NCBI GenBank assembly: GCA_964418515.1
Contig: CAYQLK010000012.1
Span: 1-25,694, forward strand
Length of the DNA stretch: 25,694 nucleotides
Source: CAYQLK01 sp964418515
Lineage (GTDB): Bacteria; Patescibacteriota; Microgenomatia; CAYQLK01
Direction: 5' to 3'
The notes under the pieces are model-generated. The model ran no database searches, was not told the origin of the DNA, and saw only the letters and a program-made list of their open reading frames with translations. The translations under genes were made by a program, and so were the position numbers. Below, piece after piece: positions 1-7,418 of the stretch (its first letter is position 1; every line of letters begins with the position of its first letter).

Positions 1-36
1 AAAATTAACAAGCTTAAGTTTTCTAATTAACATAAT

Positions 37-897
37 TTACTTTCGTCTTTGACATCTCGGGCAAAAATGAGTTCCCCTACCGCCAACTACAATACGCTCA
101 ATTAGTGTGTTACAAACCTTACACTCCATACCAGTCCTGTGATACACGTTAGCATAAGTCAAAAAAACACCCTTTTCACCACCCAAATCAACATAACTAC
201 TATCAGATGCCCCTTTATGTTTTATTCCCGTTTTAAGAGATTTAATAATTCCATCATACAAAGCCAAATAGTCACGATCAGTCAAATCAACTATTCTCTC
301 TTCAGGGTGAATTTTCGCCAAAAATAAGGACTCATCTGCATAAATATTTCCAATTCCCGACAAAATCTTCTGATCCATTAAGGTTGGCTTAATTTTTAAA
401 TTCTTTTTCTTAACCAAAAGCTCTTTGAGTTTATCTTTACTAAAACCACGCTCTAACGGTTCAGGACCAAGTCCAACAAAAAAACTCAAAAGCTCAATTT
501 CTTCTGTTTTTGTAACTAACAACCAACCAAACTTTCGAATGTCATTAAAATAAAGCACACCATTATCAAACTTAAAAACTGCGTGCGTTGATTTATTTGG
601 TACTGGCAAATTAAGTGGTGGTATCGGATGACCACCTTTTACTCGCCCGCCTTTTGAATCTTCAAATATTAATTGGCCAGTCATTTTTAAATGAATTAGG
701 AGTGAATTACTGTTATCAAAGTCAATTATTAGTACCTTGGCTCTTCGCCTAACATCTTTAATCTTTGCTCCGATAATTTCTCCCTTGTCTCCAATGAATT
801 TTTTCGGATTATCGGTTTCTACTGAAAGTAGCTTAAGTCCAATTACCTCTTTTTCTAATCCTCTCTTGATTGTTTCAACCTCAGGTAGTTCAGGCAT
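37..897 (-). CDS. mutM: Formamidopyrimidine-DNA glycosylase (Fpg/MutM)
   Basis: Base-excision repair glycosylase/AP lyase that removes oxidised purines such as 8-oxoguanine. The 286-aa product begins MPELPEVET, giving the catalytic Pro2 (after Met removal) and Glu3; Lys71 lies in HLKMTGQ, the helix-two-turn-helix has GIGNIYADE, and a C-terminal zinc finger uses Cys259, Cys262, Cys279 and Cys282. It is slightly longer than the roughly 270-aa enterobacterial enzyme because of a Gly/Pro-rich insert around residues 79-104. The start is fixed by the PELPE motif. Its ATG overlaps the end of the upstream glycosyltransferase by 8 bases (ATGCCTGA), so it is probably translated by coupling as the last gene of a five-gene minus-strand operon. 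All key residues are present. Confidence 0.97.
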   Translation of the reverse strand: MPELPEVETIKRGLEKEVIGLKLLSVETDNPKKFIGDKGEIIGAKIKDVRRRAKVLIIDFDNSNSLLIHLKMTGQLIFEDSKGGRVKGGHPIPPLNLPVPNKSTHAVFKFDNGVLYFNDIRKFGWLLVTKTEEIELLSFFVGLGPEPLERGFSKDKLKELLVKKKNLKIKPTLMDQKILSGIGNIYADESLFLAKIHPEERIVDLTDRDYLALYDGIIKSLKTGIKHKGASDSSYVDLGGEKGVFLTYANVYHRTGMECKVCNTLIERIVVGGRGTHFCPRCQRRK

Positions 898-1984
898 ATT
901 TTTTAATTACCGCCTTAATTCCCTTTTCAAATTCTTCCTTAGAAAACTCTTTCGACCTCTCCAATATTTTATGCGTATCAAACTTCATCTTCTCAAATTT
1001 TTTAATCGCACTTATCAAGCTTTCAACATTAGCTTCATCAAAAAATATTCCGGTCTCTCCATCAATAACCGACTCTTTAACTCCGCCTTGCCTTAGAGCA
1101 ATCACAGGCTTACCAGCTGCCATAGCCTCTACAGCAGTCATGCCAAAATCCTCTTCTTCAGCTGAAAAAATAAATGCCTTAGCTTTTGCATAAACACTCC
1201 AAAGCTCATCATCAGGCACAAACCCCAAAAATTTTGTTTTATTACCTGCAATTTGTTTTAAACTTTCCATTTCTATTCCTGATCCCACAATTACTAAATT
1301 TATGTTTAACTTCTTGGCTGCCAAAACTGCCAAATCAACTCTCTTAGCTCGAGCTAATCTTGACACAATTAAGTAGTATTCACCTTTTTGAGGCTTAATT
1401 GCCTTTTTAATGTCAATTGGAGGGTAAACAACTATTGAATCACGGCGATAGAATTTTTGAATTCTTTTTTGAACTTCTTTTGAGTTAGCAATCATCACAG
1501 TTGGTTTTTGTGAGACCTTAAAATCAACCTGCCTCAGCCAAAAATTCATAAACTCTCCCACAATTCGACCCGCAAAACTTTTCTTCCAATTTCTGGCCGT
1601 TGGGTACCCATACAAATATCTAGGTGGCGTATGACAGTAACAAATATGAACTCCAGTAAAATTAACCGCTTTTGCAAAGTAAGTATTTGTAGATGAAATA
1701 ACAAGATCATAACCACTCAAATCAAATTTCATAAATACCATCGGTGCAAATATTCTCATTGGTGAAAGTATTTTTGGAAACATTGGAATTTTTTGGAAAA
1801 AACTTTCCACAATTTCGGTTTCGGTTAAATATATTCCACCCTTACCAAACTTAGATTTATCAAAATACGAGGTATAAACCTTAGCTGACGGATACATTCC
1901 AACTAATGTTTCTAGGACTCTTTCTGCTCCACCATATTCAGTTAAAAAATCGTGTACTAGGGCAATTTTAATATTTTTTTTCAT
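890..1984 (-). CDS. GT4-family glycosyltransferase
   Basis: A 364-aa retaining glycosyltransferase of the GT-B fold. The N-terminal domain opens with IALVHDFLTEYGGAERV, the usual acceptor-side start with a glycine-rich loop. The C-terminal nucleotide-sugar domain has SRLARAKRVDLAV and the E-x7-E signature in EEDFGMTAVEAMAAG followed by GKPVIAL. Such enzymes act at the cytoplasmic face in synthesis of surface glycans or glycolipids; the sugar and acceptor cannot be read from sequence. It lies 46 bases after the 5'-3' exonuclease gene and overlaps mutM by 8 bases. The neighbours are repair and housekeeping genes rather than a glycan locus, so context does not help with substrate. Confidence 0.9.
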   Translation of the reverse strand: MKKNIKIALVHDFLTEYGGAERVLETLVGMYPSAKVYTSYFDKSKFGKGGIYLTETEIVESFFQKIPMFPKILSPMRIFAPMVFMKFDLSGYDLVISSTNTYFAKAVNFTGVHICYCHTPPRYLYGYPTARNWKKSFAGRIVGEFMNFWLRQVDFKVSQKPTVMIANSKEVQKRIQKFYRRDSIVVYPPIDIKKAIKPQKGEYYLIVSRLARAKRVDLAVLAAKKLNINLVIVGSGIEMESLKQIAGNKTKFLGFVPDDELWSVYAKAKAFIFSAEEEDFGMTAVEAMAAGKPVIALRQGGVKESVIDGETGIFFDEANVESLISAIKKFEKMKFDTHKILERSKEFSKEEFEKGIKAVIKKYA

Positions 1985-2030
1985 TAGATTTAATAACTAA
2001 AACTAAAACAAATGAACACCTTTTAACTAC

Positions 2031-2930
2031 TTATATTAATTTGGTTTGATTATCATCTTTTTTAACTACACCTATTGGCAACTTTGCTACCAAAGATTTA
2101 AACTCCAACCGCTTAAAAAACTCATGCATTCCATCCCAATTAATCTCCGAAGGAATATTCTCGCATTCAAAATCAAACGGTACTTCCTTGTCCAAAATAA
2201 CTAAAGACCTTGCCTTAAAAGCCTGCTCCTTTCCGTCAATCAGTTTCTGTTTTATACCGCCCGTTATCTGATCAATGTTTTCATATATTCCTTCAAGGTC
2301 ACCAAACCTATTAATCAAATCTGCAGCCCCCTTTGGGCCAATCCCATTAACACCTGGAATATTATCAGAGCTGTCGCCAACTAAAGATTTATAAGTAATT
2401 ATTTGGTCAGGTGTTACTCCGTAACGTTCTTTAACCTTGTCGTAATCAAAAATAATTCCTTCAGTTACCTTTGACCCTGCGGCCCAAACTCTAATTCTCG
2501 AATTAACCAACTGCAAACCATCCCTGTCTCCCGACACAATATAAATATACTCATCACTATCTCTCTCCACCTTCTTAGCAATTGTCGCAATCAAATCATC
2601 AGCCTCATAACCGTCCAGCTCAAAATATTTAATATTAGAAGAGTCCAAAAACTCTTTAACTAAAGGAAGTTGTGGATACAAATCTTCAGGGGGAGCACTT
2701 CTTTTGGCCTTGTATGCCTCGTATTCAATGTGTCTAAATGTCGGCGCAGCTCTGTCAAAAGCCACCACTATTTTTTCTGGCTTAAGTTCAGCTATTGTAC
2801 GCAAAATAATGCTACTAAAACCATAAACGGCGTTGACAGTCTCTCCATTTTTTGTACTCAAATATGGAATAGCGTGATATGCACGGTGAAATACCGAGTT
2901 ACCATCAACGACAATAAATTTTTTGGTCAT
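2031..2930 (-). CDS. Stand-alone 5'-3' exonuclease (PolI N-terminal domain family)
   Basis: A 299-aa FEN-like nuclease matching only the N-terminal 5'-3' exonuclease domain of DNA polymerase I. Metal-binding acidic residues are all present: Asp9 (VVDGNS), Asp59 (VAFDR), Glu109/Asp111/Asp112 (GYEADDL), Asp135/Asp137 (SGDRDG) and Asp186/Asp189 (GDSSDN). A helix-hairpin-helix IPGVNGIGPKGA follows. The protein stops where PolI would continue into its proofreading and polymerase domains. Expected role: removal of RNA primers and flaps at Okazaki fragments and during repair. It sits 9 bases after ftsH in the operon. A separate polymerase domain would have to be encoded elsewhere; none is in this window. 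Confidence 0.92.
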   Translation of the reverse strand: MTKKFIVVDGNSVFHRAYHAIPYLSTKNGETVNAVYGFSSIILRTIAELKPEKIVVAFDRAAPTFRHIEYEAYKAKRSAPPEDLYPQLPLVKEFLDSSNIKYFELDGYEADDLIATIAKKVERDSDEYIYIVSGDRDGLQLVNSRIRVWAAGSKVTEGIIFDYDKVKERYGVTPDQIITYKSLVGDSSDNIPGVNGIGPKGAADLINRFGDLEGIYENIDQITGGIKQKLIDGKEQAFKARSLVILDKEVPFDFECENIPSEINWDGMHEFFKRLEFKSLVAKLPIGVVKKDDNQTKLI

Positions 2931-2939
2931 GATTTAATC

Positions 2940-4847
2940 TTAACTCAAGCTCTTGGATGCTTCGACTTTTTTAGCCACCATTGGTCTCGATCCTGCAATT
3001 TTCTCGAACTCTTCTGATTCCATTGTCTCAACTTCTACTAATCTTTTTACGACCAAATCCAACACTTTTTTATTTTTCTTTAACAACACAACCGCTTCTT
3101 TGTAACCCTCATCAAGTATTCGAACTATTTCTTTATCAATTTTGGCCGCAAACTCTTCAGAGTATCCAGGACCAGAATCAACTCCCCACACTCCAAAGTC
3201 TTTTTGACCTCCAACATTAATAGCTCCCAAATGACTCATACCGAATTCAGTTACCATTTGCCTTGCTATATTTGTTGCCACTGATAAATCATTAGAAGCT
3301 CCGGTCGAAACCTCGCCATAGACCAACTCTTCAGCTGCTCTACCGCCCAATAGTGTCGCAATTTGTTCAAGGAGGTGTGATTTCTTTTCCGTCGTTCTAT
3401 CAACAGAAGGTGGAATCAAAGTATGCCCACCAGTCATACCCCTAGAAACAATAGAAATTCTATGCACAGGATCCATATTCGGACTAAAGTGAGCAACAAT
3501 TGCATGTCCACCCTCATGATACGCAGTCATTTCCTTCTCTTCTTGGCTCTGCAATCTTTTCTTCTGTGGTCCCATTTTTACTTTGGTAGCAGCTTCTTCA
3601 AGCTGCAAAGAAGTGATTTCTTTTTTACCTTCTCTGGCGGTAAGTATTGCTGCTTCATTCAACATATTTGCCAAATCAGCACCAGAAAACCCAACTGTAC
3701 GCTTGGCAATTTTGGTCCAATCAACGTTTTTAACAAATGGCTTACCTGCTTTATGAATCGACAAAATTGCTTTTCTCTCCTCAATATCAGGCAGTGACAA
3801 GACAACAGTCCTGTCAAATCTTCCAGGTCGCACTAATGCCGGATCAAGCAAATCCGGTCTATTGGTTGCAGCCATTACAATCACATTATCGTTCGGATTA
3901 AATCCGTCCATCTCAACCAGTATCTGATTCAAAGTCTGTTCGCGCTCATCATGCCCGCCCGACATACTCATTCCTCTTTGGCGGCCAATTGATTCTATTT
4001 CGTCAATAAAAATAATTGCGCTTCCAGAAGCTTTCGCATTCGCGAACAAATCACGAACTCTTGCTGCTCCTACACCAACTAACATTTCCATAAATTCACT
4101 ACCAGCCACGGAGAAAAATGGCACTCCAGCTTCTCCCGCTACCGCTCTAGCAAGTAAAGTCTTACCTGTTCCAGCTGGACCAACCAATAACACTCCTTTT
4201 GGAGTCTTAGCTCCTAGTGCAGTGAATTTTTTCGGATTCTTCAAAAACTCAACTACTTCTTCTAACTCCTTTTTAGCTTCATCAACTCCAGCAACATCTT
4301 TAAATGTCGCAGTTGGATTATCCTTACTAAATCTTTTAGCTTTTGATTGACCAAAAGAGAAAACCGAATTCGCACCTTCTCTTGCTTGTCTAAAAATAAG
4401 AAAAAACACGACAATAATTACAATAATTGGCAAAAAGTTAATCAAAACTGAACTAATTAGCTCACTTGTCGAATTATCTTTCACTTCATAGGAAATTTTT
4501 GAAGGATCAATACTGCTTGCCGAAAAAGTCTCAACTAGCGATTCATTCTTCTCTTTTTGTGCAAGTTTTTCTACTCCATCTTTATAGGTCAAACTAACTT
4601 TATCCCCATCGACCAAGACATTTTTAACTTTATCCTCTTTAATGTCCGCCAAAGCTTGAGACAAAGTTATTTTTTCTCCAGCCACTCCACTACCCGAAAA
4701 ATTAAAAAACACCATAAAAAGAAGTAGTGCCATAACACCATAAATCAAATATCCGCGCCAAGGGCTACCCTTACCAGATGCAGGAATAAGAGTTTGTTTT
4801 TTTACTTTATTTTTAAATTTTGAATTAACTTTTGATATTTTTCTCAT
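2940..4847 (-). CDS. ftsH: ATP-dependent zinc metalloprotease FtsH
   Basis: Membrane-bound AAA+ protease that degrades membrane and short-lived cytosolic proteins as a hexamer. The 635-aa product has TM1 near residues 32-50, an extracytoplasmic FtsH domain, TM2 near 134-153, Walker A GPAGTGKT (223-230), Walker B IIFIDE (278-283), the second region of homology with arginines in RPGRFDR (340-346), zinc site HEGGH (444-448) and the third zinc ligand Asp520 in GASNDLS. The substrate-gripping pore loop reads EMLVGVGA, with Leu at the place of the usual Phe (EMFVGVGA). A positively charged 25-residue extension precedes TM1. The ATG lies 2 bases after the stop of the upstream OB-fold gene. Confidence 0.97.
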   Translation of the reverse strand: MRKISKVNSKFKNKVKKQTLIPASGKGSPWRGYLIYGVMALLLFMVFFNFSGSGVAGEKITLSQALADIKEDKVKNVLVDGDKVSLTYKDGVEKLAQKEKNESLVETFSASSIDPSKISYEVKDNSTSELISSVLINFLPIIVIIVVFFLIFRQAREGANSVFSFGQSKAKRFSKDNPTATFKDVAGVDEAKKELEEVVEFLKNPKKFTALGAKTPKGVLLVGPAGTGKTLLARAVAGEAGVPFFSVAGSEFMEMLVGVGAARVRDLFANAKASGSAIIFIDEIESIGRQRGMSMSGGHDEREQTLNQILVEMDGFNPNDNVIVMAATNRPDLLDPALVRPGRFDRTVVLSLPDIEERKAILSIHKAGKPFVKNVDWTKIAKRTVGFSGADLANMLNEAAILTAREGKKEITSLQLEEAATKVKMGPQKKRLQSQEEKEMTAYHEGGHAIVAHFSPNMDPVHRISIVSRGMTGGHTLIPPSVDRTTEKKSHLLEQIATLLGGRAAEELVYGEVSTGASNDLSVATNIARQMVTEFGMSHLGAINVGGQKDFGVWGVDSGPGYSEEFAAKIDKEIVRILDEGYKEAVVLLKKNKKVLDLVVKRLVEVETMESEEFEKIAGSRPMVAKKVEASKSLS

Positions 4848-4849
4848 AT

Positions 4850-5185
4850 TTATCTAACTACTGTTCCATCCTCCAATTCTCTAACAGGAGAAACAATTAT
4901 AGCCTTACCATCTTCATCAGCAGCAAGTATCATGCCCTGAGATTCAAGTCCTGCCATTTTTTTTGCTTCTAAATTAGCCACAATTATTATCTGTTTACCA
5001 ACTAAATCTTCTTTTTTGACCGCATCCTTAATTCCAGCCAATATTTGGCGAGTATTAAGGCCTATATTTACAGTCAATTTGACAAGTTTTTCGGATTTTT
5101 CTACATCTTCAAAACTCTCAACTGTACCAACCCGCAAATCTAGCTTTGCAAAGTCGTCATAAGTAATTGTCGGCTTAAGAGGCAT
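4850..5185 (-). CDS. Stand-alone tRNA-binding OB-fold protein (MetRS C-terminal domain / Trbp111 type)
   Basis: A 111-aa protein consisting of one EMAPII/Arc1p-like OB fold. Landmarks are DFAKLDLRVGTV, VNIGLNTRQILAGI, VGKQIIIVANLEAKKMAGL and ESQGMILAA, which match the C-terminal extension of bacterial methionyl-tRNA synthetase and the free-standing Trbp111 protein. The family binds the outer corner of tRNA as a dimer and can raise the affinity of a synthetase in trans. The catalytic MetRS is not in this window. It could instead be the C-terminal piece of a synthetase split in this lineage. First gene of the minus-strand operon running to mutM. Confidence 0.88.
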   Translation of the reverse strand: MPLKPTITYDDFAKLDLRVGTVESFEDVEKSEKLVKLTVNIGLNTRQILAGIKDAVKKEDLVGKQIIIVANLEAKKMAGLESQGMILAADEDGKAIIVSPVRELEDGTVVR

Positions 5186-5262
5186 AAAATTTATCTTGTT
5201 AAAACTAGCGCCAAGTATATCAGCTCAAGTTTTTTAATAGCAAGCTCATAGTTAACTTTTTA

Positions 5263-5271
5263 TGTTAAAAT
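5263..5271 (+). promoter_or_regulatory. Extended -10 promoter of the DUF1653-like gene
   Basis: TGTTAAAAT is an extended -10 (TGn before TAAAAT), about 40 bases before the TTG start. No good -35 is visible at the proper distance, which is tolerated for TGn promoters. Confidence 0.4.
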
Positions 5272-5310
5272 CCACCTCAGTTAATTCCAACTTCATGGAG
5301 AAACCGTCCT

Positions 5311-5880
5311 TTGACAACCCCATCCTCCGGCCAAACACAAATGAATGAGAGTCGTCGCACAGCCGACTTTGCATCCATCGAATCAACTGTCAGATACCAG
5401 CTCATCAACGCCCTTGGCGTTATGACAGGTTCCTGCCAAGTGCTTGGCCACGCCCGCCACAGCGAGACCGAAACCAACTACCTCGTCATCATCAATCCAT
5501 TCGACGGCCCACCTTTTCTCGTCCGCACAGAAGATCGCGCCCTCGACAATGATCGAGCGCTAAGTTGGAACGTTCCGACTTCTCCTCGGGACAACAGTAA
5601 TAAGAAGTACAACATTCGCCTTGGCAGGTATCACCACTACAAGGGTAAAACCTACCTTGTGCTTGGCACGGCTGTCGACGTGGACGACGAAGACTCAGAA
5701 CCTCTTGTTGTTTACGTTCCACTCTATCCTCACGACGGACACGCCATCGCCATCCGCCCTAAATCCATATTCGAAGGCTTCGTCGAAGTCCTAAGCAACT
5801 GGCCCAAAGAAATCGTCGAAGTGTTCCCCAACATGGGTGAAAACTCACAACAGAGGCGCTTCAGCTTCATCCCGTACTAA
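5311..5880 (+). CDS. Protein with two DUF1653-like segments, GC-rich single-gene cassette
   Basis: A 189-aa soluble protein. The C-terminal half carries a recognisable DUF1653-type pattern: GRYHHYKGKTYLVLGTA, then PLVVYVPLY and IAIRPKSIFEGFVE. The N-terminal half repeats the same order more loosely: CQVLGHARHSETE, NYLVIINPF, PPFLVRTEDRAL. The family has no assigned function. I chose TTG at 5311 because GGAG lies 10 bases upstream, and a neighbouring cassette (25347) shows the same GGAGA...GTCCTTTGA arrangement; ATG 5341 is the alternative but has no ribosome binding site. Composition is unlike the neighbours: 5401-5460 is 37/60 G+C. The gene has its own promoter and terminator and faces away from the surrounding minus-strand genes, suggesting an acquired or separately evolving unit. 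Confidence 0.85.
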   Translation: MTTPSSGQTQMNESRRTADFASIESTVRYQLINALGVMTGSCQVLGHARHSETETNYLVIINPFDGPPFLVRTEDRALDNDRALSWNVPTSPRDNSNKKYNIRLGRYHHYKGKTYLVLGTAVDVDDEDSEPLVVYVPLYPHDGHAIAIRPKSIFEGFVEVLSNWPKEIVEVFPNMGENSQQRRFSFIPY

Positions 5881-5897
5881 CCCTAAGTACACCATCC

Positions 5898-5927
5898 AGC
5901 TCTCCCCTCAAAAGGAGAGCTTTTTTT
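5898..5927 (+). terminator. Rho-independent terminator of the DUF1653-like gene
   Basis: AGCTCTCC (5898-5905) pairs perfectly with GGAGAGCT (5914-5921), followed by seven T. It lies 17 bases after the stop codon. Confidence 0.92.
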
Positions 5928-6018
5928 AATTTGCTTCCATTGAATCAGCGATTCTTTTCAGTTCTTTAGCAATCTTTTTCAAGATGCTTATTATTTGCAT
6001 TGTGTTTGCATAATCCAT
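5926..6018 (-). CDS. Small ORF, 30-aa amphipathic peptide
   Basis: A 30-codon ORF from ATG 6018 to TAA 5926. The ribosome binding site GAGGTGG (6027-6033 on the opposite strand) is the strongest on this strand nearby and is spaced 8 bases from ATG. The predicted peptide has MDYANTM, then ILKKIAKELKRIADSM, a pattern of Ile/Leu every three to four residues with Lys/Arg between them, giving an amphipathic helix. It lies downstream of a promoter and an intervening terminator hairpin (6053-6082), so expression would depend on read-through. I recognise no family. It might be a leader-controlled peptide or simply chance; the ribosome site and regular helix pattern favour a real gene. Confidence 0.5.
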   Translation of the reverse strand: MDYANTMQIISILKKIAKELKRIADSMEAN

Positions 6019-6052
6019 AATTTTATCCACCTCATTATGTAGCATTCAGGCC

Positions 6053-6082
6053 AAAAAAAACCGCCCCAAAGCTGGTAGCGGT
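6053..6082 (-). terminator. Leader terminator/attenuator upstream of the 30-aa ORF
   Basis: On the minus strand ACCGC pairs with GCGGT (6078-6082 with 6060-6064), with an inner CCA/TGG helix, followed by eight T. It lies about 25 bases after the expected transcription start and 35 bases before the small ORF, so it makes either a very short RNA or an attenuator. Confidence 0.75.
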
Positions 6083-6104
6083 ATATATAACCTTTATTGA
6101 ACCC

Positions 6105-6134
6105 ATTATATCGCAGTTCATGCTTGCACAGCAA
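6105..6134 (-). promoter_or_regulatory. Sigma70-type promoter for the attenuated small transcript
   Basis: Minus strand: TTGCTG (6129-6134), 18-base spacer, TATAAT (6105-6110). The -35 lies within a perfect hairpin TGCTTGC-ACA-GCAAGCA (6121-6137). Confidence 0.6.
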
Positions 6135-6141
6135 GCAAACA

Positions 6142-6236
6142 AGCTCAATATTTCGCTGTGAACGCCTTTTGTTTTGCGACGGCAAAACAAGGTGCTCGAC
6201 GACACCAGTCCAAAGAGCTGAAGTGAACAGTGAAAT
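6142..6236 (+). other. Foldable intergenic block, possible structured RNA
   Basis: A 10-bp helix joins ATTTCGCTGT (6150-6159) to ACAGTGAAAT (6227-6236); its one non-Watson-Crick pair is G-U if transcribed from the plus strand but A-C if from the minus strand. It encloses a perfect 9-bp hairpin with loop GACG (6169-6190) and a second hairpin GGTG/CACC (6191-6206), giving a three-way-junction shape. An alternative pairing AGCTC (6142-6146) with GAGCT (6215-6219) would be exclusive with it or form a pseudoknot. No promoter or protein ORF is convincing, so RNA identity is uncertain. It also forms the region just after the trpS stop on the minus strand. Confidence 0.35.
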
Positions 6237-6261
6237 TAAATAAAAAATGGCTTAAAAAATA

Positions 6262-7245
6262 TCAAAGCAGTCTCATCGCTTTCCTAACTTCCCTCATCGT
6301 TTCTCGCGTAACTTCACTCGCCCTTTCCGTACCATCTCTTAGAACCTCCATCGCATCTTTATCGCTAATTGTTTCTCTTTTTTGCCTAATTGGAGTTAAA
6401 AAATTATTAATTTCGTTGAACAAGTAGTCTTTTATCACCACATCACCCAGCTGCCCTTTTTTATAATCATCCTTAAGAGAATCCAACATAGCTTTATTCT
6501 TCATAAAAATATCCAAATACATAAAAACCACATTGCCTTCAATATGCCCAGGATCTGTCGCTTTTATCCTTGTTGGATCTGTATACATCTTATTTATCTT
6601 CTTCTTTAATTCTTCAACAGAATCTTTCAAATAAATTGCATTCCCCAAACTCTTACTCATTTTTGCTTTACCATCTAATCCAACCAGTCTTGGCATTTCA
6701 CCTACTCTTGCTGCAGGCTCAGGAAATACATTCCCATAGATTTTATTAAAACTTCTGGCAATTTCTCTTGTCTGTTCAATATGAGGCACTTGATCCTCGC
6801 CAACAGGTACAAGATTAGCCTTCACTGCCAAAATATCTGCAGCCTGAGACACTGGATACATCAAAAATCCCAAAGGTAGTGATTCTTGCATATTTTTCTG
6901 CTTCATTTCATCCTTTACGGTCGGATTGCGTTGCAAACGAGATACTGTAACAAGGTTTGCAAAAAAAACTGTTAATTCTGCTATTTCTGGAATTGCAGAC
7001 TGCAAAAAAATCGTCGCCTTTTTAGGATTAACGCCGACTGCTAAGTTGTCTTTAACCACCTCTAAAACATTTTCCTTAACTTTTTCTGGATTATCAAAAT
7101 TATCTGTCAAAGCTTGCACATCAGCCACCAAGACATAAGTATCAAACTCATCCTGCAGTTGCACTCTATTGGCAAGTGAGCCAAAATAATGACCCAAATG
7201 TAATGGCCCAGTCGGCCTATCACCAGTCAAAATTCTCTTTTTCAT
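6262..7245 (-). CDS. trpS: Tryptophanyl-tRNA synthetase
   Basis: Class I aminoacyl-tRNA synthetase charging tRNA-Trp. The 327-aa product has the HIGH-type motif GPLHLGHYFGSL (HLGH at 16-19) and KMSKS at residues 195-199, with EDQVPHIEQTREIA between them, and normal family length. The start at ATG 7245 fits the N terminus KRILTGDRPTGPLHLGH. The promoter TTGAGT-18-TACAAT puts its -10 only 7 bases before ATG, so the mRNA is probably leaderless, although AAGGGG also lies in that gap. Monocistronic; its 3' side is the foldable intergenic block. Confidence 0.97.
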   Translation of the reverse strand: MKKRILTGDRPTGPLHLGHYFGSLANRVQLQDEFDTYVLVADVQALTDNFDNPEKVKENVLEVVKDNLAVGVNPKKATIFLQSAIPEIAELTVFFANLVTVSRLQRNPTVKDEMKQKNMQESLPLGFLMYPVSQAADILAVKANLVPVGEDQVPHIEQTREIARSFNKIYGNVFPEPAARVGEMPRLVGLDGKAKMSKSLGNAIYLKDSVEELKKKINKMYTDPTRIKATDPGHIEGNVVFMYLDIFMKNKAMLDSLKDDYKKGQLGDVVIKDYLFNEINNFLTPIRQKRETISDKDAMEVLRDGTERASEVTRETMREVRKAMRLL

Positions 7246-7252
7246 ACCCCTT

Positions 7253-7282
7253 ATTGTACTTTAAACAGATAGTTTTACTCAA
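7253..7282 (-). promoter_or_regulatory. trpS promoter, leaderless type
   Basis: Minus strand TTGAGT (7277-7282), 18-base spacer, TACAAT (7253-7258). Seven bases separate the -10 box from ATG 7245, placing the expected transcription start at or next to the start codon. Confidence 0.65.
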
Positions 7283-7288
7283 AAATGA

Positions 7289-7317
7289 TTGAAAATTATG
7301 CTAAAAATTGAGAGAAT
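7289..7317 (+). promoter_or_regulatory. Promoter of elongator-type tRNA-Met
   Basis: TTGAAA (7289-7294), 17-base spacer, GAGAAT (7312-7317), 28 bases before the tRNA. Confidence 0.5.
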
Positions 7318-7345
7318 GCCTCGGCACTTCAAATAAATATATCTT

Positions 7346-7418
7346 GGCGGCGTAGCTCAGTTGGTAGAGCACGGGATTCATAAACCCGCGGTCGTTGGTT
7401 CGAGCCCAACCGTCGCCA
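7346..7418 (+). tRNA. tRNA-Met (CAT anticodon), elongator type
   Basis: A 73-base cloverleaf: acceptor GGCGGCG/CGTCGCC (one G-U pair), D arm GCTC...GAGC, anticodon loop TTCATAA (CAT), variable loop CGGTC, T arm GTTGG-TTCGAGC-CCAAC and discriminator A. The standard G1-C72 pair argues for an elongator. The anticodon stem has four GC pairs and an A31-A39 mismatch next to the loop. CCA is not encoded. A CAT anticodon could also belong to lysidine-type tRNA-Ile2, but the UAU tRNA-Ile at 9533 makes that less needed. Confidence 0.88.

Noticed and set aside
5991..6185. 64-aa minus-strand ORF over the small-RNA leader
   Set aside because: It runs through the promoter and terminator hairpin, has no family pattern or ribosome site, and overlaps the better supported 30-codon ORF in another frame.
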